Below are positions 43,920-54,479 of a stretch of DNA of 64,000 bases, piece by piece. The stretch's first letter is position 1. Every line of letters starts with the position of its first letter. A model generated the notes under the pieces. It had not been told where the DNA came from, made no database searches, and was given only the letters and a program-made list of their open reading frames with translations. The DNA is from Cladophialophora immunda (Eukaryota > Ascomycota > Eurotiomycetes > Chaetothyriales > Herpotrichiellaceae). The stretch spans positions 1,566,777-1,630,776 of the forward strand of contig NW_015622545.1 of assembly GCF_000835495.1 (NCBI RefSeq), written 5' to 3'. A program made the translations under genes and the position numbers.

Positions 43920-45410
43920 GGACTTGCAGATATATCCACCAGCAGCGACAGCAGAAGCCGCGCAGCTTCAGGCAAACAAGAGATGGCTCCGAGGTCTGGG
44001 AGAAAGAACATGCCAAACTCATCGTGCCTACCTATGGCGTCATCGTCCATGGTATCCCAACCAGTTCTATCAATATCAAAGGGCAGAAAAAAAAACATCA
44101 TCCAACAGGTCCTGGCAGACAACTACACCGTGATCCCTCGCGCCGGGATTTCACACATCTGAGGGCTCACGGTGGAAGCGGCGCTCAAGTCTGCATCCTC
44201 TATCGTCGTTGAATTCACTGACCCGGCAATGGCCAATGCAATCTTCTATGCTAGCATGGTATGGGGCGGCCAGATTCAACAAAGCGAACTCTACGACCGC
44301 GCCTGCAGGATACAACAATGCTTCCGCTGCGACTACTATAGTCACATCAGCACTCGATACAACGTATCCCAAATATGTGGCTATTGTGCCGAGCGACATA
44401 AGACCAAACACTGCCGGCAGAAGCGAATGGAAGGGTTCATTCCCCAATGCGCAGTGTGCAAAGGTGCCCACACAGCATGGAGCAATGCCTGCCCCCGCCC
44501 GAAAGGGTCGCGCAAATCATCACGGGAGCTTTTCGAACCATTCCCGGAGCTGCGGTTAACGTCGAGGTACGCCTGTTCCCGGTCACGCAACAGCTTGAGC
44601 AAACAGCGCTCGAGACCGCCATGCGGATCAGAACCATACCACTCTATGCGGAGATAACGGTCAGCCGCAAGAACAGCCAGTCCCTAGCCTCCTCGACCGA
44701 CTCTCCAGTGTCCTCGAAAGCAAGTACGGCAGCCCCCGTCGACCGCTTAGAGAAGCGCCAACCACATATCGTGCCCCCACGGTGGACTCCGTCGGTCACC
44801 CGTATCGCCGAATCCTTAGACGCAGCTATCTAGGAGCACGATGCGACAGATTCTGCGATGCTGTGCATGTATACGGGCGGCAGCGGCATCGGTGGCCATG
44901 TTGGTGCGGCAGCCAGCGGTCGCACCGATACTAGCAATCCAGGGTGTCCGAACGAAGAGAATGACATATATAGGCACGTCAACCACATCGACCGCGTTTG
45001 CAGCAGAGTTGAAAAGAATCGACTTGCCATTCCAGATCGCCGCCGAAGTGCACTCGAAAACCAACACCGCTGGGAAATGTTGTGTCTTCACTGACAACCA
45101 AGGCGCAATCCAAGCGATGGCCGATCCCAAGTACTCCTCTGGTCAATACATCCTAGCCGATGCTATCCAAGCAATGGACAAGCTGCGTGACCAGGGATGG
45201 GGAATTCAGCCCCAGGGGATTATCCACCGGCACACGTCGGAGTGGCCCATTCCCAAGAATCAACATGAACCAAATCACCTACCTCTTGATGACGGCGCCG
45301 TGCAGGGTCGCGAGGAATTGTTTTCGATTGCACGCAACACAGATCCGACACATCGCCCCTCGACCTTGCCTCGATCTGTTTGTCGGTGAGCGTGATACCG
45401 GTACCTAGCT
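43920..45410 (+). mobile_element. Tad-type LINE remnant lacking reverse transcriptase
   Basis: The left part (44172-44657) encodes the end of a LINE ORF1: V-V-E-F-T-D-P, C-R-I-Q-Q-C-F-R-C and C-G-Y-C-A-E-R-H-K-T-K-H-C, then C-A-V-C-K-G-A-H, a run of zinc knuckles. The right part (44858-45389) encodes the RNase H of ORF2: Y-T-G-G-S-G-I-G-G-H (D replaced by G), F-A-A-E-L-K, F-T-D-N-Q-G-A-I-Q-A-M, and D-Q-G-W-G-I-Q, spread over two or three frames. Endonuclease and reverse transcriptase are missing between them. The element is dead and internally deleted by several kilobases. Confidence 0.75.
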
Positions 45411-45436
45411 TCGGTAGTTTCCGTATTGCTTCGGGG

Positions 45437-47156
45437 CTATGTGGCCAAGACGTCTATGCCACATCCAGACCGGGTCGTTGAAATCGATGGTGGCTGCCAG
45501 GCAAACTGCAAGGAATCCAGGCCACTGATCCCTTTTGCGTGTCCGACATCATCGCCGTCGGCCGGCTGTATCCTCAAGACGGATTTGTTCCAGGTCCCTT
45601 GTAGATCTGCTTTGTCTGCAAGGGCTGACATGGAAAGCAAGTTGCAGCAGCTTGTTGGAGCGTAGGCCTCATCTGAAAGCTGAAGCGTAACGACCTCTCC
45701 AGCTTCTGTGATCAGCTGTGAAGCTGACGGAGCCGGTCCCTTCGATCTGGAGCGAGGTGTTGCCATCAGCGGTGCCTACCACGGTCTCATATGGGGAGTA
45801 CCGGTGAAGCTATGACTTGTCATTGATGATGTGCCCATTACAGCCACTGTCAGAGATCCAGTCGTCTTTGTTCATTGAATCTTGAGCTGCTGTCAAAAGG
45901 ACTTATGCTCCCTCTGTTTCGTTCTCGTGATCGTTTCGAGTTAGAGGGTATCTTCTGATGTGTTCAAGCAGAGCATGAAATCTTGCAAGGGCACCTCTTT
46001 CTGGAGTGGATGGACGACGGCGAGGGTATAGAAGTGGTGGAAACCCCCGTGCAGGTCTTGAAAGGGGGGAGAGGGTTGCTGTCGAGCTTCGTTTCTGCGT
46101 ATGGTGCGGGTGTTGGGCTGCCTTGTCCTTTTTCTTGGTTGTCGATTTGGTGGCATCTTCGTTCTTCTTGTTGCCAGTGAAACCTGCGAAGTTGAATCCT
46201 TCTTGGAGTCTTTTTCGTCATTGTTGTAGGGGTTGATCTGTGGGTGCTCGAACCAGCAGCACTCAGGCTTCTCCCGGATCGTGCTTTTGCAAACAGGACA
46301 TTGAGGGTGACGCGGGTTCTATCGCTTCGGTTGCTTGTCGCCATCGCTGTCCTTCTCCTTGTTCGAAGGTCCTTTTGAGTCTTTGGCGGGTTGATATTTT
46401 GGTTTGACGATTGCTTCGTACGTCAGAAGCCTGGTGGTGATATCCTCAACGTTAAACGTCTTCCTTTGTGATGCTTGTTCCAAGTGAATCTGTTAGTTGA
46501 ATTGGTTCCATGTAGCGTGAGACCACATAGGGGTTTTGCTTTGGTTTTAGCTTCGCTGGACTCTCCCTTTGACTTGCGGAGGTCCTCAACGTAGTTGATG
46601 AGAGTGGAGATGTATCCCTGGACATTGTAGCAGTGGGATGCGTGGTGTTTGTCAACCCTGCCGCAGCAAAGCTTGTGCAACGGACGGTTTCATCATGAAG
46701 CGTTTCTTGATGTAGTTGACTGCTTCGCCAAGGGACTTGCAAGAGATTTGAGGCCTGGTAATGGGGCCAGCAGAGTCCATGGGTAGCTTACGAGTCCGAT
46801 TGATTCGGTCTTGTTGTGTCTCCCATGATTAGAGGTTGAACTTGAGCTCCTCTATCTTGAATCGAAGCTGAGAGTGGATCCAATATCTCTTCGCTCGTGT
46901 CATTGCAGGCTTGCCATCGGCATCGGTGATTGGGTTTCCATCGTCCGTGAGAAGCGGGTTTCGTCTTCGTAGTAGACTTTGGTTGGGATATTGCAAGGGT
47001 GACTGAGAGTCGGTTCGTGTGGGATCGGTTCGGGTGGATGGGGATGAGACCAAGGTTTCCTTCAACACCAACGATGTCCATGAACTCTCTGAGCCGCCGA
47101 ATGTAGTGTGTCTGGCCGTTGAGGGTCTCGATCTTGATTTCGGGGTTGGAAGTCAT
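45437..47156 (-). mobile_element. Ty1/copia Gag-protease remnant
   Basis: Read from right to left: a Gag start (47156 to about 46790) with E-I-K-I-E-T-L-N-G-Q-T; R-A-K-R-Y-W-I-H-S-Q-L-R-F; a V-N-Y-I-K-K-R-F block (about 46700); a C-P-V-C-K zinc-knuckle-like site with C-C-W-F-E-H-P (about 46290-46240); then a protease D-S-G with D-D-W-I-S-D-S-G-C-N-G-H-I (about 45880-45840) and A-Y-A-P-T-S-C-C-N-L-L-S-M (about 45650). Several frameshifts and stops break it. Integrase and reverse transcriptase are absent. It faces the LINE remnant almost end to end. Confidence 0.7.
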
Positions 47157-48557
47157 CTTGTGGGGATCACTAGTGACAGGCGTTGAGGTCCGGGTTCGCA
47201 GGACTGACTTTCACTGCGAAGGCGATTGGCGAAGACAATGGGGAAGAGGAAAAGAGTTGGGCTCGGAATGGGAGGCAGTACAAGGCGCCGGTGATGTGTT
47301 GTATAGGGCCTCAGTTTCAACACCGCAAATATGATCGAGGACCCGCACACAATGCACATCGCGCACGAGGGGTTGCCCGAGCCTTGCTTCACGTACTGCT
47401 TCCAGATCAGCCGGCCCGCCCACCTCCCCTTGATCTTGGTCTGCACCACCGAGGTGTTGTGCGTGGTCATGGTCAGGGGCTCGATCACCGGGATGTCCTT
47501 GGGCGACGTTCTCCCTCGCGATGGTGGCGTTGACTGTGTTGCCGTGCACGATCATGGTCGCGATCACTGGCTCGATAGTCCACATGGTGACGTTGCAGTT
47601 CGGGGTCATCCACTTGCCCAACACCAAGATCCTCCTCACGGTGTCGGTCACGAGCGGGTTGTAGTCGAGAGCTTGATGCAATGATCCGATGATCTCGCTC
47701 GCGAACATGTCGATGCTCGAGGCCCCCCTTCTGCCTGAACAACAGCGACAAGAACTCCTTCGCTACCATGAGTCTGCAGATCTTGTCGAGCATCATCGTG
47801 TACCTGGAGACCATTTTGAACGCCCTCTGCCCCCTGTCCACCTGCCGCTGCTCGCTCCTGGACATCCATCTCACCGTCCCGTGCGAGTACATGTCGTCGA
47901 AGGTCCACACGTTCTCCATCGTCCCGGTGTACTTGGTGGGGTGTACGTCATGGTCGGGCCAAGAGCTTATAGGCCACAGGCTCGAGAAGGTGTCCACGTT
48001 CCGACCAGCTGCACGAACATGAACACGTACTCGAACAAGAACCTCTTCGTCAAGCTGGAACAGGTCGTGTACATCATCGAGGCCGGCGGCACGAACATGA
48101 ACGCGAATGGGCCGATGCAGGAGGACTTGGCCGTGCTTGAGAGAGATGTTGATGATGGCACATATGTCGAGGCATTGCAAGCACACCTCGAGCAGGCACA
48201 CGAGCTCGTTCTTGTACGGAAGGGTGCCCGAGAACCTCAACGCGATCCCCCAGCTACCTCGACGACCTGAGCCTGGGTATGTCCTTAGACACGAACAAGA
48301 ACCCGAACGTGAGGGTCGTCACCCACTCGAGGACGATCGTGAAGAGATGCATGTCGATGGAGGTCGATGTGCTTCCGTGTATGAACCTGAACATGGACAT
48401 CGTCACGTTCGCGGACAAGGTCGAGGTGAGAGATCGAAAGTGATGATGGACAGGAGCGATCTAAACTTTGCCTAGTTAGAGTCCTCCCCTACTTAGTGCT
48501 ATTCAAGGTACAAATAGACGACAGGGAAGGGGAATGGTCACGGTGAGCACCGTGATA
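47157..48557. other. GC-rich stretch of unknown origin
   Basis: Between the copia remnant and the FTA2-like gene. From about 47290 to 48440 the sequence is clearly richer in G and C than its neighbours and is open over long distances in several frames on both strands (for example plus 47689-48270 and minus 47485-48240). None gives a recognisable protein. It may be one or more decayed high-GC gene fragments. Confidence 0.35.
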
Positions 48558-49347
48558 TCAGAAGTATACCGCATCGAGTGCATCGAGTGGCGTGCACTCG
48601 TACCAGTCCAACACACGGCGAGTAGTCTTCTCATAGAAATGATGGAATTGGAATTCCGACCATGCTGGACATGGACCTGTCAAAGTTCCTGACAGATCAA
48701 GGATTTTCGATTCCCTATAATTCCCCATTCGAATATCTTGAGGCAAGATGCTCGCCAATCTCGCGATGTCGAATTTTGCGAAAATGGCTGGGACGTCTTC
48801 GGGTAGCGGCAGCTTTAGCAGGTGTTCCTTGACAATAACCCAACGGCTCATATTGTGGTTGTCGACGAGACTCCCAATCGTCTCGAACTGTTCATCTGTT
48901 AATTTCATCCAGCCATAACACCTCACCGCCCAAGTACCGTTCCTCTTCAATGAGTCGAGTCGACCAAATGCTCGGCACTCCTTCGCAAACGGCGATGCTT
49001 CGACGGCTTCTCTATACGAAGCAGCAAAGACCGGGCCGGTTTCTTCCCATTTTTTGAACTGCGGTAACATATTAGACCAGTGAAGGAAACGGCTAGATAG
49101 TAACCACACTTACCACTTTGAACACATATTCAACGCCTTTAGAGGTCGCCAAGACCATAACGGCCTGTCTTCCGTAGCCTATCAGGCGAGGATTTTGAAG
49201 AGCCTCTTGATGATGAATAAAACGTCGCAGTTGGTCCCCGGTCATGGTATCCGAAGAGCCCATCACCTCCTCTGAGCAAAAAATTCCAGCAGAATCGTCA
49301 CCCATCAGGTCAATGCCCCTGCCCATCCTTTCTGCTTGCATATCCAT
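48558..49347 (-). CDS. FTA2-like fungal protein
   Basis: Two exons, 49347-49114 and 49058-48558, give 244 residues. The 55-bp intron has a GTAAGT donor, a CTAAT branch-like site and CAG acceptor, and joins E-Y-V-F-K-V to F-K-K-W-E-E. The core reads R-L-I-G-Y-G-R-Q-A-V-M-V-L, then F-A-K-E-C-R-A-F-G-R-L, G-T-W-A-V-R-C-Y-G-W-M-K-L, R-W-V-I-V-K-E and G-N-Y-R-E-S-K-I-L-D-L-S. This is the order seen in fungal proteins annotated as kinetochore Sim4 subunit FTA2-like, which resemble degenerate protein kinases. The catalytic HRD and DFG are not visible. Many fungi carry several such genes, so a kinetochore role should not be assumed. ATG 49347 is the first plausible start; a MITE-like element lies 340 bases upstream. 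Confidence 0.65.
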
Positions 49348-49683
49348 TGCTTGTCCCAGCACTTGCCGTAGAAAATATTGAGCACTTATCTCGGAAAAGA
49401 GGTTTGGGTCGGGAGAAGGAGAGGACCTTGAAAGAGGGCGTGCTGCCAATATCGAGACGTCGATAGGGAGAGTGCAGATGAGCCATGACGACACAAAGAA
49501 AGAGACAGAGTGTGAATTTGTCACGACGACACAAACAAAGAACAAAGAGAGAGAGAGAGTGCATATATCATGACGACACAAGAAAGAACAAAGAAAGAGA
49601 GAACGGTGGGTAGCAAAGTCAGCGTCGTGCAGGAGAACAACGGTAACCAGGCAGAACGAAGCTGGGCGCAGGCAATGGCGTGC

Positions 49684-49790
49684 TGAGCACTTTACGCTAC
49701 ACCATATTAGAATAGCACCACGGGTTACTAGCCAAAAGGGACAAATAGCCAACAGCTATCCTATTCTTATGGTGTAGCGTAAAGTGCTCA
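49684..49790. mobile_element. 107-bp MITE-like foldback element
   Basis: Perfect 22-base terminal inverted repeats (TGAGCACTTTACGCTACACC and two more bases at each end), followed by further imperfect pairing (TAGAATAG with CTATTCTT). No coding capacity. Target-site duplication is not clear. It lies just upstream of the FTA2-like gene. Confidence 0.65.
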
Positions 49791-49864
49791 CCACTTACCA
49801 AGCAGGTTGGGGGTGGGGGGGCGAGGGGGGCGGGGGAGGCTTGCTACCTACGCTGTTTTCCTTC

Positions 49865-49958
49865 CGCTTGAATCCCCACGAAGCGCCCAAACCGTGGACG
49901 AAGACGACCGTGTCGGACCCGGAGCCGATTTCTCACACGTTGACCATCTTGTCGCCCA
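49865..49958 (-). pseudogene. alpha/beta-hydrolase-like fragment
   Basis: The minus strand reads M-V-N-V, a TGA stop, then G-S-G-S-D-T-V-V-F-V-H-G-L-G-A-S. Strand-H-G-L-G is the usual oxyanion-hole start of alpha/beta-hydrolases. Only about 30 codons can be recognised. It follows the actin fragment on the same strand. The call rests on one motif. Confidence 0.4.
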
Positions 49959-50046
49959 CGCGCCTCAGGCTACAGTGTACACTGGGAGCCTGGATCCGGG
50001 CTACCTCACCAGGGCATTCGGCATTTCGTCTGACACCCGATTGCTC

Positions 50047-50376
50047 AGCGTGAGTGACACCGTCGCCAGAGTCCAACGCAATACCAGTTGTGCGACCAGA
50101 GGCGTACAGAGAGAGAGAGGACGGCCCGAACGGAGACGTAGAAGGCAGGGGGCGTTGAAGGTCTCAAAGACAATCTGTGTAATCGTCTCCCTGTCCTGTT
50201 GGATTTGGGATTCGGGGTTGATGGGGGCTTCGGTCAAGAAAGAGACGTGCCAAGACATAACGACATGGCCATGTCGTTATGTCTTGGCGTGCTTGCTCTT
50301 CGGGGGCGACATGAAGTTCGTTGTAGAAGGTATGATGCCAAATCTTTTCCACGTTGTCCCAGTTCGTGACGACACC
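50047..50376 (-). pseudogene. actin gene fragment
   Basis: The minus strand reads [21 protein letters not shown], then V-A-P-E-E. After an inserted palindrome come [19 protein letters not shown] and, after a one-base shift, Y-A-S-G-R-T-T-G-I and D-S-G-D-G-V-T-H. This is about 90 codons of the conserved nucleotide-binding half of actin. There is no start, end or intron. The upstream side joins a copia reverse-transcriptase relic directly, and the downstream side leads to the hydrolase-like piece. Confidence 0.85.
50249..50288. repeat. perfect 40-bp palindrome in the actin fragment
   Basis: A left half of 20 bases (GCCAAGACATAACGACATGG) is followed at once by its exact complement, with no loop. 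It lies between the codons for V-A-P-E-E and L-T-E-A-P, where actin normally has only a few residues, so it is an insertion. Confidence 0.95.
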
Positions 50377-51250
50377 GTTAGCATCAACAGGGCAGCTCTC
50401 CTGGCAAAGACCACGCTCCAAGAGTCTGTCGGATGGAAGTTTCATTGGCGAATATGGATCTTTTCCCGGTGTTTTGTTTGACATGCAAGCATACCGAGAT
50501 AGTATGAACAACCAGATATCACCGTCTGTCATCTGAAAGATCCTCGGCCAGCTTTTGTGTGAATTGCGGTAGGTGAGAGCTTCGTGGTCCGAAAAGGAGG
50601 AGGCCGTCGACATAGGTAGCCAGGAACATCTGGTGTGTTGGGGGGGTGGAGGGGCAAGGGGTCATGGGCTGGTGCATTCCATCCCATTTTGGCAGCTTCC
50701 TTCCGAAACTGCTGGGATCGTGCACGGGATGATTTGTTTGAAGCCGTATCGTGCTTTGAAGAGACGAAGCACCACCATTCCATCTGTTTCAGGGGAGCCT
50801 TCCGGAGGGAGGATGGAGATTTCTTCTTCAAAGTCTCCGTCTGGGAAAGCAGCGACGATGATCCATTTGATGAACTTCCCAACCATTGGTGGCAGCCAAC
50901 GCGAACAATGCCTTGTATGTCGCGGCCTTGACGACAGCTGAGAAGATCTCGTCGTAGTCTTCGCTTTCTCGTTGAAGGAAACCTCAGGCTTCTACCCGAG
51001 CCTTGAAACGCTCAATAGAGCCATCAGCATTGGTCTTCACTTTGAGAACTCACATGGTTGGCAATGCGCGGTTCCCTCTAGGCGACTTCATGACGACCCA
51101 AATCTTATTGTGTGGGAGGTTGTGGTATTCTGCCTGGAAAGCCTTCCACCAGAGATGGGAATAAGGCGACCTCATTGAGTTCTCCGTCGTCCGCTTGAGC
51201 TCGTCTTTGATAGGATGTTTCATTCCTGCTCGGTCTCTTTGCAGGCCAGC
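50377..51250 (-). mobile_element. Ty1/copia reverse-transcriptase remnant
   Basis: Read right to left: M-R-S-P-Y-S-H-L-W-W-K-A-F (near 51170), G-N-R-A-L-P-T-M (near 51060), A-A-F-P-D-G-D-F-E-E-E-I (near 50850), G-M-V-V-L-R-L-F-K-A-R-Y-G-F-K-Q (near 50790) and [14 protein letters not shown] (near 50630). The Y-V-D-D catalytic box is changed to Y-V-D-G. Frames shift several times. The last part, about 50510-50380, resembles the copia segment before RNase H and then changes abruptly to actin. Confidence 0.75.
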
Positions 51251-52433
51251 TGTACTTCTCTTCATTCGAGCATTACAAGGGGTTTTGCACAGAACTTCTT
51301 CGGCTTCGAGGGTTTGGCTTGCGGCGCCTGGTGAACATGGTTCGGTGGCAATAGAAGATTTGAAATTTTTCTCAGCTCTGCAGATTCGCGGCAACCACGG
51401 TGTACAACGAAGTTGCACTCAGCGACCGGACGGCGAGAGCAGGGACGAGGGTGAAGGAAGGGAAGCCAAAGGGAAGGATAGGAGGGCAAAAGACTCCTTG
51501 GTTGAGCCTGGCTGGGTGGGTGAGCAAGGGAACGCCGGCGGGTTCGGCGATCTGAAGAATCTAAGCGACGCGAAGGGTAGGAACGAGGTTTGCTGGGACA
51601 TGGAGTGCTTCTGACAAGGCCATCAGGCTGCTCAAGAAGGAAATGCCGGAGACGATCGAGCTGGCCAAGGCCAACTGGGCGGGCTTTCTGTACTCCTGGC
51701 ACGACAAGAGCGCCATGGAAGACAGCCCCGAAGAGCGCGAAAAGTCAACTTCAGGAACGCCGCGAGAATATCGAGTCTAGGTCATCTGTTTCAAGCTCGA
51801 AAATGGCATCGATGTCGGCGCTAGTTACGCACAAGATTCTCTCCGGCCGTGGATCCAGGCGTTGCTCAGCGTATTGTAGATGGTAAAGGTGTAGGCCCAA
51901 TGTGCTCGGTTTCGTAGCCGTAGAATCAGTGGCATCGATGATCCTCCCACAATACAGACCGAGTCGCCGACACGGGTCTCGCCGGGTGACGATGGGCGCG
52001 TGGAACGTGTTGTACAGGTACGACAGGTTCATCGCCGAATTAGAATATGGTAGTAAAGGCACGGGACTGAAGGCCAGACGACTAATGGGTGAGCAAAAAT
52101 ATTCCAATCCCGAGAGCTCTGTACAGTACCTGCCATGATTCTGGACTCCGCTGATCAGTTCTTACAATCTCGATACACACAGGGCATGCAATTTCTTTTC
52201 GGCTCCGTCGGCCCCGGCTTCATCGGCGTCGTCGTCGGCCATCAACAGTTCAAGTTCACGCTGAGCTTGTTAGCCTTCATCTGGACCACCCACGTGTGCT
52301 CGAGCGACCTCATCACGGCGTACACCCCATACCTGCTCGCACACATGGAGAACGTCCTCCCGACCCTGGAGCTGCGTCGTGTACCTGTATAAGCCGATGC
52401 GAGTCATGAAAGGCCGTCATGTCTCGACTGTCC
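51251..52433. other. mosaic of unidentified fragments
   Basis: The plus strand at 51612-51780 reads a protein-like segment with L-L-K-K-E-M-P-E-T-I-E-L-A-K-A-N-W-A-G, and 52135-52392 is a second open segment; neither is recognised. The minus strand at about 52010-51900 also has a protein-like frame. All are short and break off, in keeping with the surrounding gene and transposon debris. Confidence 0.35.
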
Positions 52434-53127
52434 TCATGCAACTCCACTTGGTCGTATCCTGAAAATCAATCGATCAAGGATAGGATATGCATGTCCGCCT
52501 CTGCGAATTCGTCTGAGGACGGACGCAGGTTCGCATCTCTGATCGTGACTCGATTCGGGAGCATCGCGGCCAGCACTAGTCGATAATCTCCGGGCAATTT
52601 CTTCACCAAGAAGAAGACGTTCAACAGGGACCATGACTGCGCTCGAAGACCTCGTTCTTGATTCTGTCATGCAAAATCTCCACGACTTTTGGCTCTAAAG
52701 CCTTCGGCACTGGAAATCTCCTGGCCTGCCGGGCTTCATGTGGAATCGTCCTGATGACTTGCGGAAGCGCGACTTCGTGCTGCAGGCGTCCGATCTCAGA
52801 ATTCCCACGACAATGTTCCTTCACGATTCAACAGGATCGCCACCAGCACCTCCAGCTCCTCAGCCGCATCCCATTGGCGATGCCGACGAGGAAGGCAAGC
52901 CTTGTTCTCCTCAACAGTCTTGGTTCTTCAGGCAATTTCCCACGAAGGTGCCTTTGTAGTTGAGCCCCATCGAGTTCCCCCAGCGTGTAGTTTCCCTTCT
53001 CTTGGTTGAAATCGAGGATCTTGAAAGGCCCATACCACCTGAATGACAACTCCTCCTCGCTTGGCATGTTCATTGACCCCGCCATGTTATAGTTGAGACG
53101 AACATCCCAAGCTCTTGCTGCGCCCAC
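52434..53127 (-). mobile_element. gypsy-type pol fragments, out of order
   Basis: Two minus-strand pieces. At 53127-52860 is the end of a gypsy integrase or chromo region (F-R-W-Y-G-P-F-K-I-L, then G-N-Y-T-L-G-E-L-D-G). At about 52720-52440 is the start of a reverse transcriptase (K-V-V-E-I-L-H-D-R-I, R-S-H-G-P, and, after a shift, D-L-F-S-G-Y-D-Q-V). In an intact gypsy element the reverse transcriptase precedes the integrase, so the order here is reversed. The two pieces are probably from separate insertions or a rearrangement. Confidence 0.65.
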
Positions 53128-53190
53128 TTGCTGTACTTAATGTGCAGCTAGCTGCGCCCACCCAGGACTCCCTGAGAGACTATATAGACT

Positions 53191-53425
53191 TAGAGGTAGA
53201 CGCGGAGGTAGACACGGACGTGGATGGGGTCGTGGACGGGGTCGGGGTCGTAGATAGGGTTATTGTAGACGGGGTCATCGTGAACGGGGTAATTATGGAT
53301 AGGGTTATCGTAAATGAGGTCGTGAACGAGGTCGTGAACGGGGTCGTGAATGGAGTCGTGAACGGGGTTGTGGATGGGGTCGTGGACGGGGTCATGGACG
53401 GGGTAATCATATAACGGGGTCATTG
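53191..53425 (+). repeat. minisatellite of GTCGTGAACGGG-like units
   Basis: About fifteen degenerate units of 12-15 bases around GGGGTCGTGGAC / GGGGTTATCGTA. The plus frame reads as a repeated D-G-V-V-N-G-V pattern and the minus as T-P-F-T-T. It begins near the end of the gypsy integrase piece. Confidence 0.8.
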
Positions 53426-54479
53426 TGTACGGGGTCGTGGACGGGGGCGTCGACGTATATGCGATACAACTGTGTATGCTGTGTTTGTCGGCGGCAGTGC
53501 TTTGTGCAGATGTGTTTGTCGTCCAGCTGTCGGGGCGTTCCTTTGTATGTCCCTTTATCAATGATTGGGGGTTGGCGTGATCTGGCTTGTGAGATCTTCC
53601 AGGCATCTCTTGGGCGTTGTTGCTGTCGACATGCTGGACACGAGACTGGAGCACTCAAACCAGAGGCAACACTCGTCGAAAGAGAGCGAGTTCACCAGTA
53701 GTGCCCTTGACTGTCTGTGTACAAGGCAGGAGTCGAAGCGTCCCAAGCTTGAGGAACCTCTCACCCCGCGAGACAGGGTGTGATACCTTGGCCATGCGTG
53801 AGCGTCTTGTCCTCCGCAGACGATGGTTAGTTGTTTTGCAGTTTGTCTTTGAACTCTCTTGGCGTGCACGGGCCACAACAACATCGCCGTGTCGTTGTGG
53901 CCCGTGCACGCCAAGGTATGGTGATCTCGGCACTCTTGCCAGATGTAGCATCTGCTTTGAAGACTTCTATACCAAGAAGTATAAAAGGTCTTCGACTTTC
54001 GATCGTGACTTTCGATCGTCAGAGCAGGGAGAGTAGCTCGCAGACTACGGTCGACGAGTTGCTGCAGACGGTGCAAGAATGCAGGACGACGGTCGGAGAG
54101 TTGACGAAGGCGCTCATAGAATGGCAGACGCCAGCGTTGCCATGGCTTGAAACAACGAGCGCCCCACGCTCACGAGCCTTCGACGGCTTTTCCAAGGGTG
54201 GGCGCTTGCTTGCTCTGCCGATGTCCCGAGTCAAGCTTGATCTCATTGTCGAAACTGACCGGCGGGATTCGCCGTCGCATTAACTGATCTTTGTAGCTGG
54301 AAGGACTCGTGAAGTCCTTGGTTGCGGCGGGAGATTCGCTGGTTGCCGGTATGTCCACAGGAGGGGTCGCCGTTGGGCGGATGCTATCTTGACTTGTCCC
54401 GGAGCCTCTGAACGTTGGGCGGGATGGTATAGGCGGCGACCTGTCTAATAAGTCTGCTCATGTCTTCTTCGGCATTGCA
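53426..54479. other. unassigned stretch with a hairpin
   Basis: No recognised gene. A frame on the plus strand at about 53940-54283 has a leucine/serine-rich helical peptide (T-T-V-D-E-L-L-Q-T-V-Q-E-C-R-T-T-V-G-E-L) that may be part of a decayed gene or Gag, not identified. The perfect hairpin at 53858-53915 is listed separately. Confidence 0.35.
53858..53915. repeat. perfect hairpin, 22-base arms
   Basis: Arms 53858-53879 and 53894-53915 (CTTGGCGTGCACGGGCCACA plus two bases) around a 14-base loop. No mismatch is seen in the arms. Confidence 0.95.
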
